Notes: generated from the sequence alone by a model not told the origin. Shown: positions 16,559-24,429, numbered from the stretch's first letter. The stretch is DNA of 42,726 nucleotides from Gammaproteobacteria bacterium (GCA_022340345.1 JAJDOE010000151.1:1-42726), one strand, 5' to 3'. Program-made: numbers and translations.

Positions 16559-17055
16559 CAGGTGCTGTCAGGCCCCCGCCACTCGGTGAGAATCCGATAG
16601 GCCTCCTGCGGCTCGCGGCAGGTCGCCAGTTCTTCGCGTAGCGTGGGCTCGGAGAACATGCGCGCCAGGTGTGCAAGCAACCGCAGGTGCTGAGTGTTGG
16701 CGTCCTCGGGCACGAGGATCGCAAATACCAGGGAGACGGGGATGCCATCGCTGGAGTCAAAATCAATAGGTGTCGCGAAAGTCGCAAAAGCAGCGCGCGG
16801 GGCCCCGAGGCCGGTAACGCGGCCATGGGGCAAGGCGATCCCGTGGCCGATGCCGGTACTTCCCAGGCGTTCGCGCTCGTTGAGAATTTGCGAGATGTCC
16901 GTTTCTTCTTCGTCGTCTGCCGACGCAAGAAGATCAGCCACCAGCTCCAGCAGCCGTTTCTTGCTCATGCAGGGCAGGTTCAGGGCGACCCGTTGCGGGT
17001 CGAGAATCTCCCGCAGGTCGACTTCGGATTCCACGGTTTTTACAGCGGGCTCCAT
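16558..17055 (-). CDS. ptsN: Nitrogen-type EIIA protein PtsN
   Basis: The 165-residue protein is an EIIA-Ntr. The active-site region is STGIGHGIALPHGRV, with H77 as the probable phosphorylated histidine. In E. coli PtsN unphosphorylated form controls potassium transport and the stringent response. It lies three bases after hpf and overlaps hprK by one base, within the standard rpoN-hpf-ptsN order. Confidence 0.95.
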   Translation of the reverse strand: MEPAVKTVESEVDLREILDPQRVALNLPCMSKKRLLELVADLLASADDEEETDISQILNERERLGSTGIGHGIALPHGRVTGLGAPRAAFATFATPIDFDSSDGIPVSLVFAILVPEDANTQHLRLLAHLARMFSEPTLREELATCREPQEAYRILTEWRGPDST

Positions 17056-17058
17056 GGG

Positions 17059-17379
17059 TCAGGCCAGGTTTTTCAAGGCCCCGCGATCGCGGTGGTCGGT
17101 GTTTTTGGCCTTCTGGCGGCGGACCTGCTTGTCGAGCTTGTCCGCCAGGGCGTCGATGGCAGCGTACATGTCGCTGTCCGCCTCGGCGTGGGCATGCAGC
17201 ATAGAGCCGTCGGTGCTGATGGTGGCTTCTGCCTGGTGGCGTTCCTTTTCCACGTGCAGCACGATCCTGGCGCTCGCCACGTTTTCAAGGTGGCGTTCGA
17301 TGCGTTCGAGCTTCTCTTCCACATAGTCGCGCAAGGGTTGCGTAACGTCCATGTGCTGTCCACTGATAGTAATCTTCAT
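17059..17379 (-). CDS. hpf: Ribosome hibernation promoting factor (short form)
   Basis: The 106-residue product is the short HPF/YhbH type, which binds the 30S decoding site and helps form hibernating 100S ribosomes. The start MKITISGQHMDVTQPLRDY and the region HAEADSDMYAAIDALADKL match the family. ATG 17379, with GGAG eight bases upstream, is preferred over the longer frame starting at 17403. It follows rpoN after about 120 bases that contain hairpins. Confidence 0.94.
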   Translation of the reverse strand: MKITISGQHMDVTQPLRDYVEEKLERIERHLENVASARIVLHVEKERHQAEATISTDGSMLHAHAEADSDMYAAIDALADKLDKQVRRQKAKNTDHRDRGALKNLA

Positions 17380-17408
17380 GTTGTACTCCACTTCATGTTG
17401 CACGAATC

Positions 17409-17428
17409 CCGGGGCAAAACCACCCCGG
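17409..17428 (-). other. Small hairpin in the hpf leader
   Basis: CCGGGG (17409-17414) pairs with CCCCGG (17423-17428) over an eight-base loop, 30 bases upstream of the hpf start. It could stabilise the 3' end of rpoN mRNA or affect hpf expression. Confidence 0.3.
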
Positions 17429-17456
17429 TGCGGAACGCGCAGAAAACAATCGTGTT

Positions 17457-17495
17457 CTGGCTTCCGTCCGTGCCACGGGGCACCGGAAAAGCCAG
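17457..17495 (-). terminator. Large hairpin just after rpoN, probable terminator or processing site
   Basis: CTGGCTTCCG (17457-17466) pairs with the complementary arm at 17484-17495 (two-base bulge). Inside it, GTGCC/GGCAC (17470-17474, 17479-17483) closes on a four-base loop. On the minus strand it begins five bases past the rpoN stop, and a TTGTTTT lies about ten bases beyond it. It may cut or reduce readthrough from rpoN into hpf-ptsN. Confidence 0.5.
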
Positions 17496-17499
17496 GGTC

Positions 17500-18978
17500 C
17501 TAGACAAGTGACCTCCGCTGGCTGGAGGGCGGTATCTTCATGTGATCCCGGTATTTGGCAATCGTTCGGCGCGCGACGGATATTCCCTGGCGACTGAGCA
17601 TTTCCACGATCTTGTTGTCGCTCACCGGCCGGTTGGGTTCCTCGTTATCGATGATTTTGCGAATCAGGGAACGGATAGCGGTCGCGGAACGGGTGCCGCC
17701 GTCGGTGGTCTGCAGGCGGCTGGAAAAAAAGAATTTGAGCTCAAACACGCCGCCCGGTGTGAGCATGTACTTCTGTGTGGTCACGCGCGAAATGGTCGAC
17801 TCGTGCATGTCCAGTTCGGCGGCGATGTCCTGCAACACCATGGGCTTCATCGCTTCCTCGCCGTGCTCCAGAAACTCCCGTTGCCGTTTGACGATAGCAC
17901 GCGCCACCCGCAGCAGGGTGTTATTGCGATTTCGCAGGCTCTTTAGCAGCCAGCGGGCCTCTTGCAGCTGGTCCTGCAGGAACTTGTTTTCGGCGCTGTT
18001 ATCACCGCGCCGGATGAATTGCTGGTACTGCCGGTTGATGCCTATCCGTGGCATGGCCTCGGCGTTGAGTTCCACCCGCCAGTTGGCGCCGCTGCGGCGC
18101 ACCACTACGTCCGGGATAATGTACTGGGGCGCGTGGTCCTGGACGGCCCCGCCGGGACGCGGATTCAGATGGGTGATCAGGTGCACTGCGGCCTGTAGTT
18201 CCTCGTCATCCAGCTTCAGTACCCGTTTGATCTGGTTGAAGTCACGGCGGGCCAGCAACTCCAGGTGCTCGGCGGCCAGGCGCTCGGCAATTGCAAGGCC
18301 CGGAGTGCCCGGTTCCAGGTGACGCAATTGCAGGTGCAGGCACTCACCCAGGTCGCGCGCCCCCACCCCGGGCGGGTCCATGGATTGCACCAGGTGGAGT
18401 ACCGCGAGGGTCTCGTCTTCCTCCAGGTCCGGAAGCTCTCCCGCCAGGGTGGCGACAATATCGCTGAGCTCGCAGCCCAGGTATCCGTCGTCCGATATGC
18501 TGTCGATGATGGCTTCACCAATCCGCTGGTCGCGAGCCGACAGCGGCAGCATGCGCAGCTGCCAGTCCAGGTGGTCACGCAGGGTTTGCGGACGGCTGGC
18601 GCGGGCATCGATTTCCCGGTAGGCATCGTTGTCGCTGTTGCGCAGGGTCGGCGCAGATCCGGTTTCGTACTCGTCGTCCCAGCGATCCTGGTCCGCGTCG
18701 TCCCGGCTCCCGTCATCCAGGTTGCTGGCGTCGGCCCCCAGGTCGAGGTCAGTCTCGGCAGCCGATTCCGGATCGCCATCCTCAGCGTCGGCTTCCGACT
18801 GGGTTTCCGCGGCTTCCGCCTCTTCCTCGCTGTCATCCAGCAGCGGGTTGCTCTCCAGGGCCTGCTGGATCTCCGCACGAAGTTCCAGGCTGGAGAGTTG
18901 CAGCAGGCGTATAGCCTGCTGCAGTTGAGGCGTCATGGAGAGACGCTGACCGAGGCGGAGTTCCAGTGACTGGCGCAT
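17500..18978 (-). CDS. rpoN: RNA polymerase sigma-54 factor
   Basis: The 492-residue protein has the glutamine-rich N-terminal activator region (SMTPQLQQAIRLLQLSSLEL, about 14-33) and an acidic linker (about 49-115, very rich in D and E). The core-binding and helix-turn-helix regions follow. The RpoN box RRTIAKYR lies at about 470-477. It directs transcription from -24/-12 promoters with AAA+ activators. It sits 50 bases after lptB and upstream of hpf-ptsN, as in most gammaproteobacteria. Confidence 0.97.
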   Translation of the reverse strand: MRQSLELRLGQRLSMTPQLQQAIRLLQLSSLELRAEIQQALESNPLLDDSEEEAEAAETQSEADAEDGDPESAAETDLDLGADASNLDDGSRDDADQDRWDDEYETGSAPTLRNSDNDAYREIDARASRPQTLRDHLDWQLRMLPLSARDQRIGEAIIDSISDDGYLGCELSDIVATLAGELPDLEEDETLAVLHLVQSMDPPGVGARDLGECLHLQLRHLEPGTPGLAIAERLAAEHLELLARRDFNQIKRVLKLDDEELQAAVHLITHLNPRPGGAVQDHAPQYIIPDVVVRRSGANWRVELNAEAMPRIGINRQYQQFIRRGDNSAENKFLQDQLQEARWLLKSLRNRNNTLLRVARAIVKRQREFLEHGEEAMKPMVLQDIAAELDMHESTISRVTTQKYMLTPGGVFELKFFFSSRLQTTDGGTRSATAIRSLIRKIIDNEEPNRPVSDNKIVEMLSRQGISVARRTIAKYRDHMKIPPSSQRRSLV

Positions 18979-18999
18979 GAGTTCAGGGAAAATTCCGGG

Positions 19000-19018
19000 C
19001 CCGCGCGGTTTGCGCGGG
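19000..19018 (-). terminator. Hairpin between lptB and rpoN
   Basis: CCCGCGC (19000-19006) pairs exactly with GCGCGGG (19012-19018) across a five-base loop, right after the lptB stop. A TTTT lies eight bases further on the minus strand. It may be a partial terminator separating lpt from rpoN expression. Confidence 0.42.
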
Positions 19019-19028
19019 TGACCCTAGT

Positions 19029-19754
19029 TTACAACCGGAATTCGTTACCGAGGTACACCTCGCGCACCTCCGGATGCTGGAGAATGTCCTCCGGTGTGCC
19101 GGAGGCCATCACCCGGCCCAGGTTCATAATGTAGGCCCGGTCGCAGATTCCGAGGGTTTCGCGGACGTTGTGGTCGGTGATCAGGATTCCGATACCCATA
19201 TCCCGCAGATGGGCGATGATGTCCTGGATATCAACCACGGATTTGGGGTCGATCCCGGCAAAGGGCTCGTCCAGCATGATGAAAAAGGGTTCCAGGGCCA
19301 GCGCACGGGCGATTTCCACCCGTCTGCGTTCCCCCCCGGAGAGGCTGATTCCCCGGGCCTTGCTCTTGTGGGCGATACCGAATTCCTCCAGCAGGGCACC
19401 CAGGCGCTGCTTGCGCTCGTGTTTGCCCAGTTCCGGGACGGTTTCCAGTACCGCCATGATGTTGTCGGCCACGCTGAGGCGGCGGAACACGGAAGGTTCC
19501 TGGGGCAGGTAGCCGATTCCCAGCCGTGCCCGTTCGTGCATCGGAAGACCGGAGATATCCGTGTCGTCCAGGGTGATCCGGCCACCGTCCCGCGGCACCA
19601 GGCCGACGATCATGTAGAAGCAGGTGGTTTTGCCGGCGCCGTTGGGGCCCAGCAGACCGACCACTTCGCCGCTGTTGACCTCCAGGCTGACGTCGTTGAC
19701 GACCTGCAGGCCCTTGTACTGCTTGCGCAGCGCGAAGGTAGCCAGGCGGCTCAC
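19029..19754 (-). CDS. lptB: Lipopolysaccharide export ABC transporter ATPase LptB
   Basis: The 241-residue ATPase powers LPS extraction from the inner membrane with LptF/LptG and LptC. Walker A GPNGAGKT is at about 36-43, the signature is SLSGGERRR, and Walker B is [13 protein letters not shown]. The gene starts with GTG three bases after the lptA stop. lptF and lptG are not in this window, as is normal. Confidence 0.96.
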   Translation of the reverse strand: MSRLATFALRKQYKGLQVVNDVSLEVNSGEVVGLLGPNGAGKTTCFYMIVGLVPRDGGRITLDDTDISGLPMHERARLGIGYLPQEPSVFRRLSVADNIMAVLETVPELGKHERKQRLGALLEEFGIAHKSKARGISLSGGERRRVEIARALALEPFFIMLDEPFAGIDPKSVVDIQDIIAHLRDMGIGILITDHNVRETLGICDRAYIMNLGRVMASGTPEDILQHPEVREVYLGNEFRL

Positions 19755-19757
19755 GGT

Positions 19758-20315
19758 TCAGGGTTTCTTGCGCGGCTGGATAGTGATGTGGGCACGTCCG
19801 TCCGGCCGGGTACCCTTTTCCCCGCCCGTGTCCTTGGCGGGTGCCGTTTTTCCGCTTCCACCACGCACGATCATCTTGCTGGTGTTGATGTCGTACTGAA
19901 TTTCCGGACTGCGAACCACGGCGGTGCCCTTCTCGAGTACCGCATTCTTGTACATGAACATCCGGTGGCGAAGCTCATCCAGAAACAGGCGCGCCGCACG
20001 CCCCGTGACGTCCACTTCCTCGCCATCCGGGCGCTGTTTGAAGCGCGCAGGCTTGCCCCAGACCGTGGCATTCTGCAGCTCGTCGTCCTTGTAGTCCGTT
20101 TTCACCTTGTCACCCCGGATCACCAGGCTGCCCTGCTTGATGGTCACGTTGCCAATATAGGTGCGTTCGCCGGTCCGGAAGTCCAGTTCCATCGTGTCGG
20201 CATCCACGATGACCGGCTGGTTCTTGTCGGTGCTGAGAGCCCAAGCCAACTGCGGCGTCAGCAGCAGCAGGCCGGACAGGACTAGGGATGCGGATTTCAT
20301 GAGGGTTTTGAGCAT
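19758..20315 (-). CDS. lptA: Lipopolysaccharide transport periplasmic protein LptA
   Basis: The 185-residue product has a signal peptide ending near LAWA and an OstA/LptA beta-jellyroll domain (VDADTMELDFRTGERTYIGN onward). It forms the periplasmic bridge that carries LPS from LptC to LptD. A C-terminal tail rich in basic and glycine residues (about 155-185) follows the domain. Two starts are possible: ATG 20315 (used here) or ATG 20300, which overlaps the lptC stop as ATGA. Neither has a clear ribosome binding site. Confidence 0.93.
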   Translation of the reverse strand: MLKTLMKSASLVLSGLLLLTPQLAWALSTDKNQPVIVDADTMELDFRTGERTYIGNVTIKQGSLVIRGDKVKTDYKDDELQNATVWGKPARFKQRPDGEEVDVTGRAARLFLDELRHRMFMYKNAVLEKGTAVVRSPEIQYDINTSKMIVRGGSGKTAPAKDTGGEKGTRPDGRAHITIQPRKKP

Positions 20316-20761
20316 TGTAGCTGATTTTCCTTGAGCCGCACCCGCATGCGGTCGGTGGTGGCGATGCCGCCGCCATCTTCCGAGCCACTGCCGCGAACAA
20401 TGCGCACGTTACCCGTCAGCATCACTTCACAGTTGTTGGGGGTGACTCGTCCGGCCTCGGATCGGTAGTGAGTAGGTGCGGCGCCTTTGCGAAATTCCAC
20501 CAGGTGCGGCCGGTCCAGCAGGGAGATACGGTCTGCCGGGTAGTGGACCAGTCGTTCGGCCTCCAGGATCCAGGACAGCCCACCGGCTTCGTCGAAGCCC
20601 TGGGCGGTAAAATCTTCAATGTAATAGTCCGGATCGTTGCGTGGCGTCGGGTCGGTCACCAGGTGCGGCTCGTCGGAGCGGTCGGATTGCAACCACAGGG
20701 TGCCGCCGACCACTGCGATCAGCATCACCAGGATCAGCAGGCGTTCCAGCCAGCGGCGCAT
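20297..20761 (-). CDS. lptC: LPS export protein LptC
   Basis: The 154-residue bitopic protein has one N-terminal membrane helix (about 5-23) and a periplasmic jellyroll with DPDYYIEDFTAQGFDEAG and the late LTGNVRIVRG motif. It joins the LptBFG complex to LptA. ATG 20761 starts three bases past the kdsC stop. A longer open frame upstream is only a shadow of kdsC. Confidence 0.93.
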   Translation of the reverse strand: MRRWLERLLILVMLIAVVGGTLWLQSDRSDEPHLVTDPTPRNDPDYYIEDFTAQGFDEAGGLSWILEAERLVHYPADRISLLDRPHLVEFRKGAAPTHYRSEAGRVTPNNCEVMLTGNVRIVRGSGSEDGGGIATTDRMRVRLKENQLQCSKPS

Positions 20762-20763
20762 GG

Positions 20764-21330
20764 TCAGCGACGGGGGGCGGCGAAGTAGGGCTCCATGGCC
20801 GCATCCAGGCGGTCGTGAGCGAACAGCAGCAGTTCGGCGCATTCCCGGGCGGCGCCACGGCCGCCGGCGCTGGGTGTGGTCCAGTGGGCGTGCTCGCGTA
20901 CCAGTGGATGAGCATCGGCGACCGCAACCGCGAATCCGGAGTTCAGCAGTACCGGCAGGTCCACTACGTCGTCCCCCACGTAGGCGGTGTGCTCGGCATC
21001 CATACCCAGCTCGTCCAGCAGCTGATGGAAGAATGGCAGCTTGTCGGCACAACCCTGGTACACGCGCTCCACGCCCAGCTCGTGCATGCGGTGCTTCACC
21101 ACGCCGGACGTTCGTCCGGTGATCACCGCCACCTCGACGCCCTGGCCGCGGAGCATTTTCAGGCCGTGGCCATCGCGGCTGTGAAAGGCCTTGTACTCCC
21201 GGCCCTTATCGTCAAGGAACAGGCTGCCGTCGGTCAGCACGCCGTCCACGTCCAGCACCAGCAGGCGCACCTGCGCGGCTCGCTCCACCACGTCGCCGGG
21301 CACCTCGAATGAAAGCGGCAACAGGGCCAT
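20764..21330 (-). CDS. kdsC: 3-deoxy-D-manno-octulosonate 8-phosphate phosphatase KdsC
   Basis: The 188-residue HAD-family phosphatase removes phosphate from Kdo-8-phosphate in LPS core synthesis. The nucleophile motif is D27-V-D29-G in LLVLDVDGVLTDG. ITGRTS and the late GDDVVDLPVL motif complete the HAD site. It is the short, cap-less C0 type that forms tetramers. ATG 21330 shares one base with the kdsD stop; a GTG at 21333 is an alternative. Confidence 0.95.
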   Translation of the reverse strand: MALLPLSFEVPGDVVERAAQVRLLVLDVDGVLTDGSLFLDDKGREYKAFHSRDGHGLKMLRGQGVEVAVITGRTSGVVKHRMHELGVERVYQGCADKLPFFHQLLDELGMDAEHTAYVGDDVVDLPVLLNSGFAVAVADAHPLVREHAHWTTPSAGGRGAARECAELLLFAHDRLDAAMEPYFAAPRR

Positions 21331-22301
21331 CACATCACGCCGGCACGCAGCAGGTCGTGCATGTTGAGCGCGCCACAGACCCGGTCCTGGCCATCGATGA
21401 CGAATACCGCGTTGATGGAGCGGGTGCGCATCATCTGGATGACCTCCGCCGCCAGCGTACCCGCGCGCACCGAGTAGGGATCGCGGGTCATAACGCTTTC
21501 AATGGCGCACTCATAGATATTCTCGCCGCGCTCCAGGGAGCGACGCAGGTCGCCATCGGTAAAAATTCCCAGCAAACGCTGGTCGTCGTCCACCACCCCG
21601 GTCATGCCCATACCTTTCCCGGACATCTCCACCAGCGCCCGGCGCAGCGGATCGCCGGACTGCACCAGGGGCAGGTGGTCACCGGTGTGCATCAGGTCGT
21701 CCACGTACAGCAACAGGCGCCGCCCCAGCGCACCGCCCGGGTGGGAGCGCGCGAAGTCCGATTCCGTGAAGCCGCGTGCCTGATACAGGGCCACCGCAAT
21801 GGCGTCACCCATGGCCAGGGTGGCCGTGGTGCTCGCGGTGGGCGCCAGGTTCAGGGGGCAGGCCTCCTGCTCCACGCTCACGTCCACGCTCACATCGGCC
21901 TGGGCGGCGAGGGTGGATTCCTGGTTGCCGGTCAGGGCGATGAGCTTCACCCCCAGGCGTTTGATAATCGGCAGGATGGTGAGGATCTCCGGGGTCTCGC
22001 CGGAATTGGAGATCGCCATCACCAGGTCGCCGTCAATGATCATGCCCAGGTCGCCGTGGCTGGCCTCGCCGGGATGGACGAAGAACGCGGGCGTGCCGGT
22101 GGAGGCAAGGGTGGCGGCGATCTTGGAACCCACATGGCCTGACTTGCCCATGCCGGTCACCACTACGCGGCCGGCGCAGTCCATGATCAGGTGACAGGCC
22201 TCGGCAAACTCGGGGCCGGTCAGTTCTCCCAGGCGCGCCACGGCGCGCGCCTCCAGTTCAATGACCTGGCGGCCCAGGCGCAGAAGTTCGTCGGAATTCA
22301 A
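21330..22301 (-). CDS. kdsD: D-arabinose 5-phosphate isomerase KdsD
   Basis: The 323-residue protein has a SIS sugar-isomerase domain (about 35-175, with VVTGMGKSGHVGSKIAATL and the STGTPAFFVHPGEASHGDLG motif) and a C-terminal CBS pair (about 200-323). It converts ribulose 5-phosphate to arabinose 5-phosphate, the first step to Kdo. The start is TTG 22301 with only a weak ribosome binding site; no better in-frame start is near. A TATAAT lies 52 bases upstream, and this probably begins the kds-lpt operon. Confidence 0.95.
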   Translation of the reverse strand: MNSDELLRLGRQVIELEARAVARLGELTGPEFAEACHLIMDCAGRVVVTGMGKSGHVGSKIAATLASTGTPAFFVHPGEASHGDLGMIIDGDLVMAISNSGETPEILTILPIIKRLGVKLIALTGNQESTLAAQADVSVDVSVEQEACPLNLAPTASTTATLAMGDAIAVALYQARGFTESDFARSHPGGALGRRLLLYVDDLMHTGDHLPLVQSGDPLRRALVEMSGKGMGMTGVVDDDQRLLGIFTDGDLRRSLERGENIYECAIESVMTRDPYSVRAGTLAAEVIQMMRTRSINAVFVIDGQDRVCGALNMHDLLRAGVM

Positions 22302-22353
22302 GGGCTTGATAGCCTATTCGCGAATGAATGCGGATACCGCGGATTGGCCGGCG

Positions 22354-22376
22354 ATTATAACGGGATTCCCGCCCGT
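22354..22376 (-). promoter_or_regulatory. Perfect -10 box upstream of kdsD, next to a hairpin
   Basis: On the minus strand TATAAT (22359-22354) is a consensus -10, 52 bases before the kdsD TTG. A small ACGGG/CCCGT hairpin (22360-22376) abuts it and may end yrbG transcripts. No matching -35 is visible, so an activator or alternative contact may be needed. Confidence 0.45.
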
Positions 22377-22389
22377 GCGGCGCTGGCCC

Positions 22390-23364
22390 TCAGGCCGGCA
22401 CCAACACCAGTACCGCCAGGTAGCCCAGGTACAGGGCCACACCGACCCCGCCCGCGGCACGACTGATGCTCCCTTTGCGCAGGGTCAGGGCCAGCAGCGC
22501 CGCCGCCAGTAACAGCATGAACGTGAAATCCCGGTACAGCAGGGCACCGCTCACCGGGCTCGGATGCACCATGCCCGCCACGCCGACCACCGCCAGGATG
22601 TTGAACATGTTGGAGCCGAGCACATTGCCCACGGCGATGTCCGGCTCCTTGCGCAGGGAGCCGGCTACCGAGGCCGCGATCTCCGGCAGGCTGGTACCGA
22701 TGGCCACCACGGTGAGGCCAATTACCAGGTCACTGATGCCGAAGCCGCGGGCCAGTTCGCTGGCGCCCCATACCAGGACCTTGGAACTGATCAGCAGCAG
22801 GCCCAGCCCAACGAACAGCCAGGTCAGGGCGGTGGACAGGGGCACCGGTTTCTCCAGGCGCTCCTCGAATTCCCGGTCCAGCGCGTCCGGGGTCTGGAAC
22901 CGGCCGCCGCGCCGCTGGTGCATGCCCACCGATACGGTCCAGGCGAGGATTCCGAGCATGCCAATGCAAAGCAGCATTCCGTCAAACACCGTCAACTGCC
23001 CGTCCAGCAGCACCGCAAGGGCCAGCAGCATGCTGGCGAGCATCAGCGGATATTCCCGGCGCAGAACCTCCGAGCGCACCACCAGTGGAAACACCAGGGC
23101 CGCCAGGCCCAGCACCAGCGCGGTGTTGGCGATGTTGGAGCCAATCGCGTTGCCCAGCGCCAGCTCGGGCTTGCCGTCCAGGGCGGCAAACAGGGAGATC
23201 AGCAATTCCGGGGCGGAGGTGCCGAAGCCGACGATGGTCAGGCCGATCACCAGTGGAGAGACCCCCAGGCCGCGCGCCAGCGCGGCTGCGCCGAACACAA
23301 AGCGATCGGCGCTGACCGCGAGAACGGCAAAACCAATGGCTACGGACAACATCGGCAGGAGCAT
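22390..23364 (-). CDS. yrbG: YrbG-family calcium/sodium:cation exchanger
   Basis: The 324-residue membrane protein has two homologous halves typical of the CaCA superfamily. The alpha-repeat motifs are VGFGTSAPELLISLFAAL in the first half and VAIGTSLPEIAASVAGSL in the second, each followed by GN-IGSN or GNVLGSN. Such proteins exchange Ca2+ or other cations for Na+ or H+; the E. coli yrbG function is untested. ATG 23364 is preferred over an upstream start at 23403, because it begins the first helix as in relatives. It lies upstream of kdsD in the same order as in E. coli. Confidence 0.93.
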   Translation of the reverse strand: MLLPMLSVAIGFAVLAVSADRFVFGAAALARGLGVSPLVIGLTIVGFGTSAPELLISLFAALDGKPELALGNAIGSNIANTALVLGLAALVFPLVVRSEVLRREYPLMLASMLLALAVLLDGQLTVFDGMLLCIGMLGILAWTVSVGMHQRRGGRFQTPDALDREFEERLEKPVPLSTALTWLFVGLGLLLISSKVLVWGASELARGFGISDLVIGLTVVAIGTSLPEIAASVAGSLRKEPDIAVGNVLGSNMFNILAVVGVAGMVHPSPVSGALLYRDFTFMLLLAAALLALTLRKGSISRAAGGVGVALYLGYLAVLVLVPA

Positions 23365-23422
23365 GGCGCGTCTGGTTGTACGGGGCCGTGCCGGCGATTG
23401 CAACTGCCGGCGCGGAAGCCGC

Positions 23423-23428
23423 TATGCT
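23423..23428 (+). promoter_or_regulatory. Candidate -10 box abutting the DUF72-like gene
   Basis: TATGCT lies seven bases before the ATG at 23436. TTGCAA at 23398-23403 is a possible -35 with a long 19-base spacer. No ribosome binding site is present, so the mRNA may be leaderless. Confidence 0.4.
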
Positions 23429-23435
23429 TGCCCGC

Positions 23436-24029
23436 ATGGCCAGCGAAATTTTCATCGGCACCCGTGGGTTCGAGCACTCCGACTGGGACGAGATGTTCTA
23501 CCCGGGCGATCTGCCCGCCGACTGGCGGTTCTGCTATTTCAGCAACGTGGTGCGCGCGGTGCTGGTGCCGGAGGAGGACTGGTTGGCCGGGGATGTCCGG
23601 CTATTCGAACAATGGCGCGAGGACTCGGACCCGGATTTCCGTTTCATTTTCGAGATTTCCGCCCGCGATCCGGGGCAGACGCCCCTGGCAGTCGCCCGGG
23701 AGGTACTGGGGGACTGCCTGGCGGGGCTGTTGGCGAACGGTGAAGAGGCGCAGACGCTGGCCGGCCTGCCCCTGTGCCGGGGGGGTACCGGCCCGCCGGC
23801 TGCCGGGGAGTCCCGGCTGTGGCGACCCCGGGCGCAGTCGGTACCCGAGCCCGGGGGCAGCCTGCTGGTGGCTTGCCTGGAGGAGGCCGATCCGCGCGAA
23901 TTGCGCCGGTTCATCGAGGCGCTGGCCGCCTGGCCGGGAACCGCGGCGGGGATGTTTTTCACCAACCCGGCCACCGCTCTCGAGGGGGCGGAACAGGCCC
24001 GCGAAGTGGCGGAGCTGCTTGGCCTTTAG
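23436..24029 (+). CDS. DUF72-like protein of unknown function
   Basis: The 197-residue product opens with IFIGTRGFEHSDWDEMFYPGDLPADWRFCYFS, which resembles the start of DUF72 (YecE-type) proteins (IGTSGW...FYP). It is shorter than usual DUF72 proteins (about 240-290). The middle segment, rich in glycine and proline (about 110-145), does not match what I recall of the family. DUF72 proteins have a TIM-barrel-like fold and no firmly known activity. In-frame ATGs at 23376 and 23424 lie upstream of or inside the predicted -10 box, so 23436 is chosen. The gene is divergent from yrbG and stands alone before a good terminator. Confidence 0.68.
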   Translation: MASEIFIGTRGFEHSDWDEMFYPGDLPADWRFCYFSNVVRAVLVPEEDWLAGDVRLFEQWREDSDPDFRFIFEISARDPGQTPLAVAREVLGDCLAGLLANGEEAQTLAGLPLCRGGTGPPAAGESRLWRPRAQSVPEPGGSLLVACLEEADPRELRRFIEALAAWPGTAAGMFFTNPATALEGAEQAREVAELLGL

Positions 24030-24034
24030 GGGCG

Positions 24035-24057
24035 CTGGCGAGAAATCGCCGGGTTTT
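24035..24057 (+). terminator. Intrinsic terminator after the DUF72-like gene
   Basis: CTGGCGA (24035-24041) pairs with TCGCCGG (24046-24052), including one G-T pair, over a GAAA tetraloop. A GTTTT run follows (24053-24057). It starts six bases past the stop codon. Confidence 0.58.
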
Positions 24058-24178
24058 GGATCCGTTCTGTCCCCTTTTCCGGCCCGACTTCGTGGATGGG
24101 GGTTGCTATTAAGGGGTATTGGGCGCCGAGACCGGCTGCGTTATTCTCCGCCGCCCCGGATTCGAGGACTTCTCACCG

Positions 24179-24406
24179 ATGGTGACACCCCAGGACATCA
24201 AGGGTTGGATCGAGGCCGGCCTGGAGGGCGCCGAGGTTGAAGTGGACGGCGATGGCCACCACTTTAATGCGGTGATCGTCAGCCCGGCGTTCGCAGGCAA
24301 GACCATGGTGCAGCAGCACCAGATGGTATACCGGGCTCTGGGAGACCGCATGAAAGCGGAGATTCACGCCCTTTCCATGCGAACCCTGACCCCCGGGCAG
24401 GCCTGA
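24179..24406 (+). CDS. ibaG: BolA-family protein IbaG
   Basis: The 75-residue protein is an IbaG/YrbA-type BolA homologue. It has the helix-turn region VEVDGDGHHFNAVIVSPAFAGK and the conserved histidine in LSMRTLTPGQA-preceding IHALSM. BolA proteins bind [2Fe-2S] clusters together with CGFS glutaredoxins. A CGFS glutaredoxin gene is the next gene here, which supports that partnership. ATG 24179 with GAGGA about ten bases upstream is chosen over a longer frame from 24119. A possible promoter (TTGGGC at 24119-24124, TATTCT at 24142-24147, 17-base spacer) lies upstream. Confidence 0.92.
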   Translation: MVTPQDIKGWIEAGLEGAEVEVDGDGHHFNAVIVSPAFAGKTMVQQHQMVYRALGDRMKAEIHALSMRTLTPGQA

Positions 24407-24414
24407 CGGCCGCT

Positions 24415-24429
24415 GGCGCCGCGTGCGCC
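24415..24429 (+). other. Small hairpin between ibaG and grxD
   Basis: GGCGC (24415-24419) pairs with GCGCC (24425-24429) over a five-base loop, and a T-rich stretch (ATTTCACTTT) follows. It may be a partial terminator. Confidence 0.3.

Noticed and set aside
22564..24240. A 558-codon plus-strand open frame across yrbG and the DUF72-like gene
   Set aside because: It is a GC-rich shadow of real genes on both strands; the protein has no recognisable domain.
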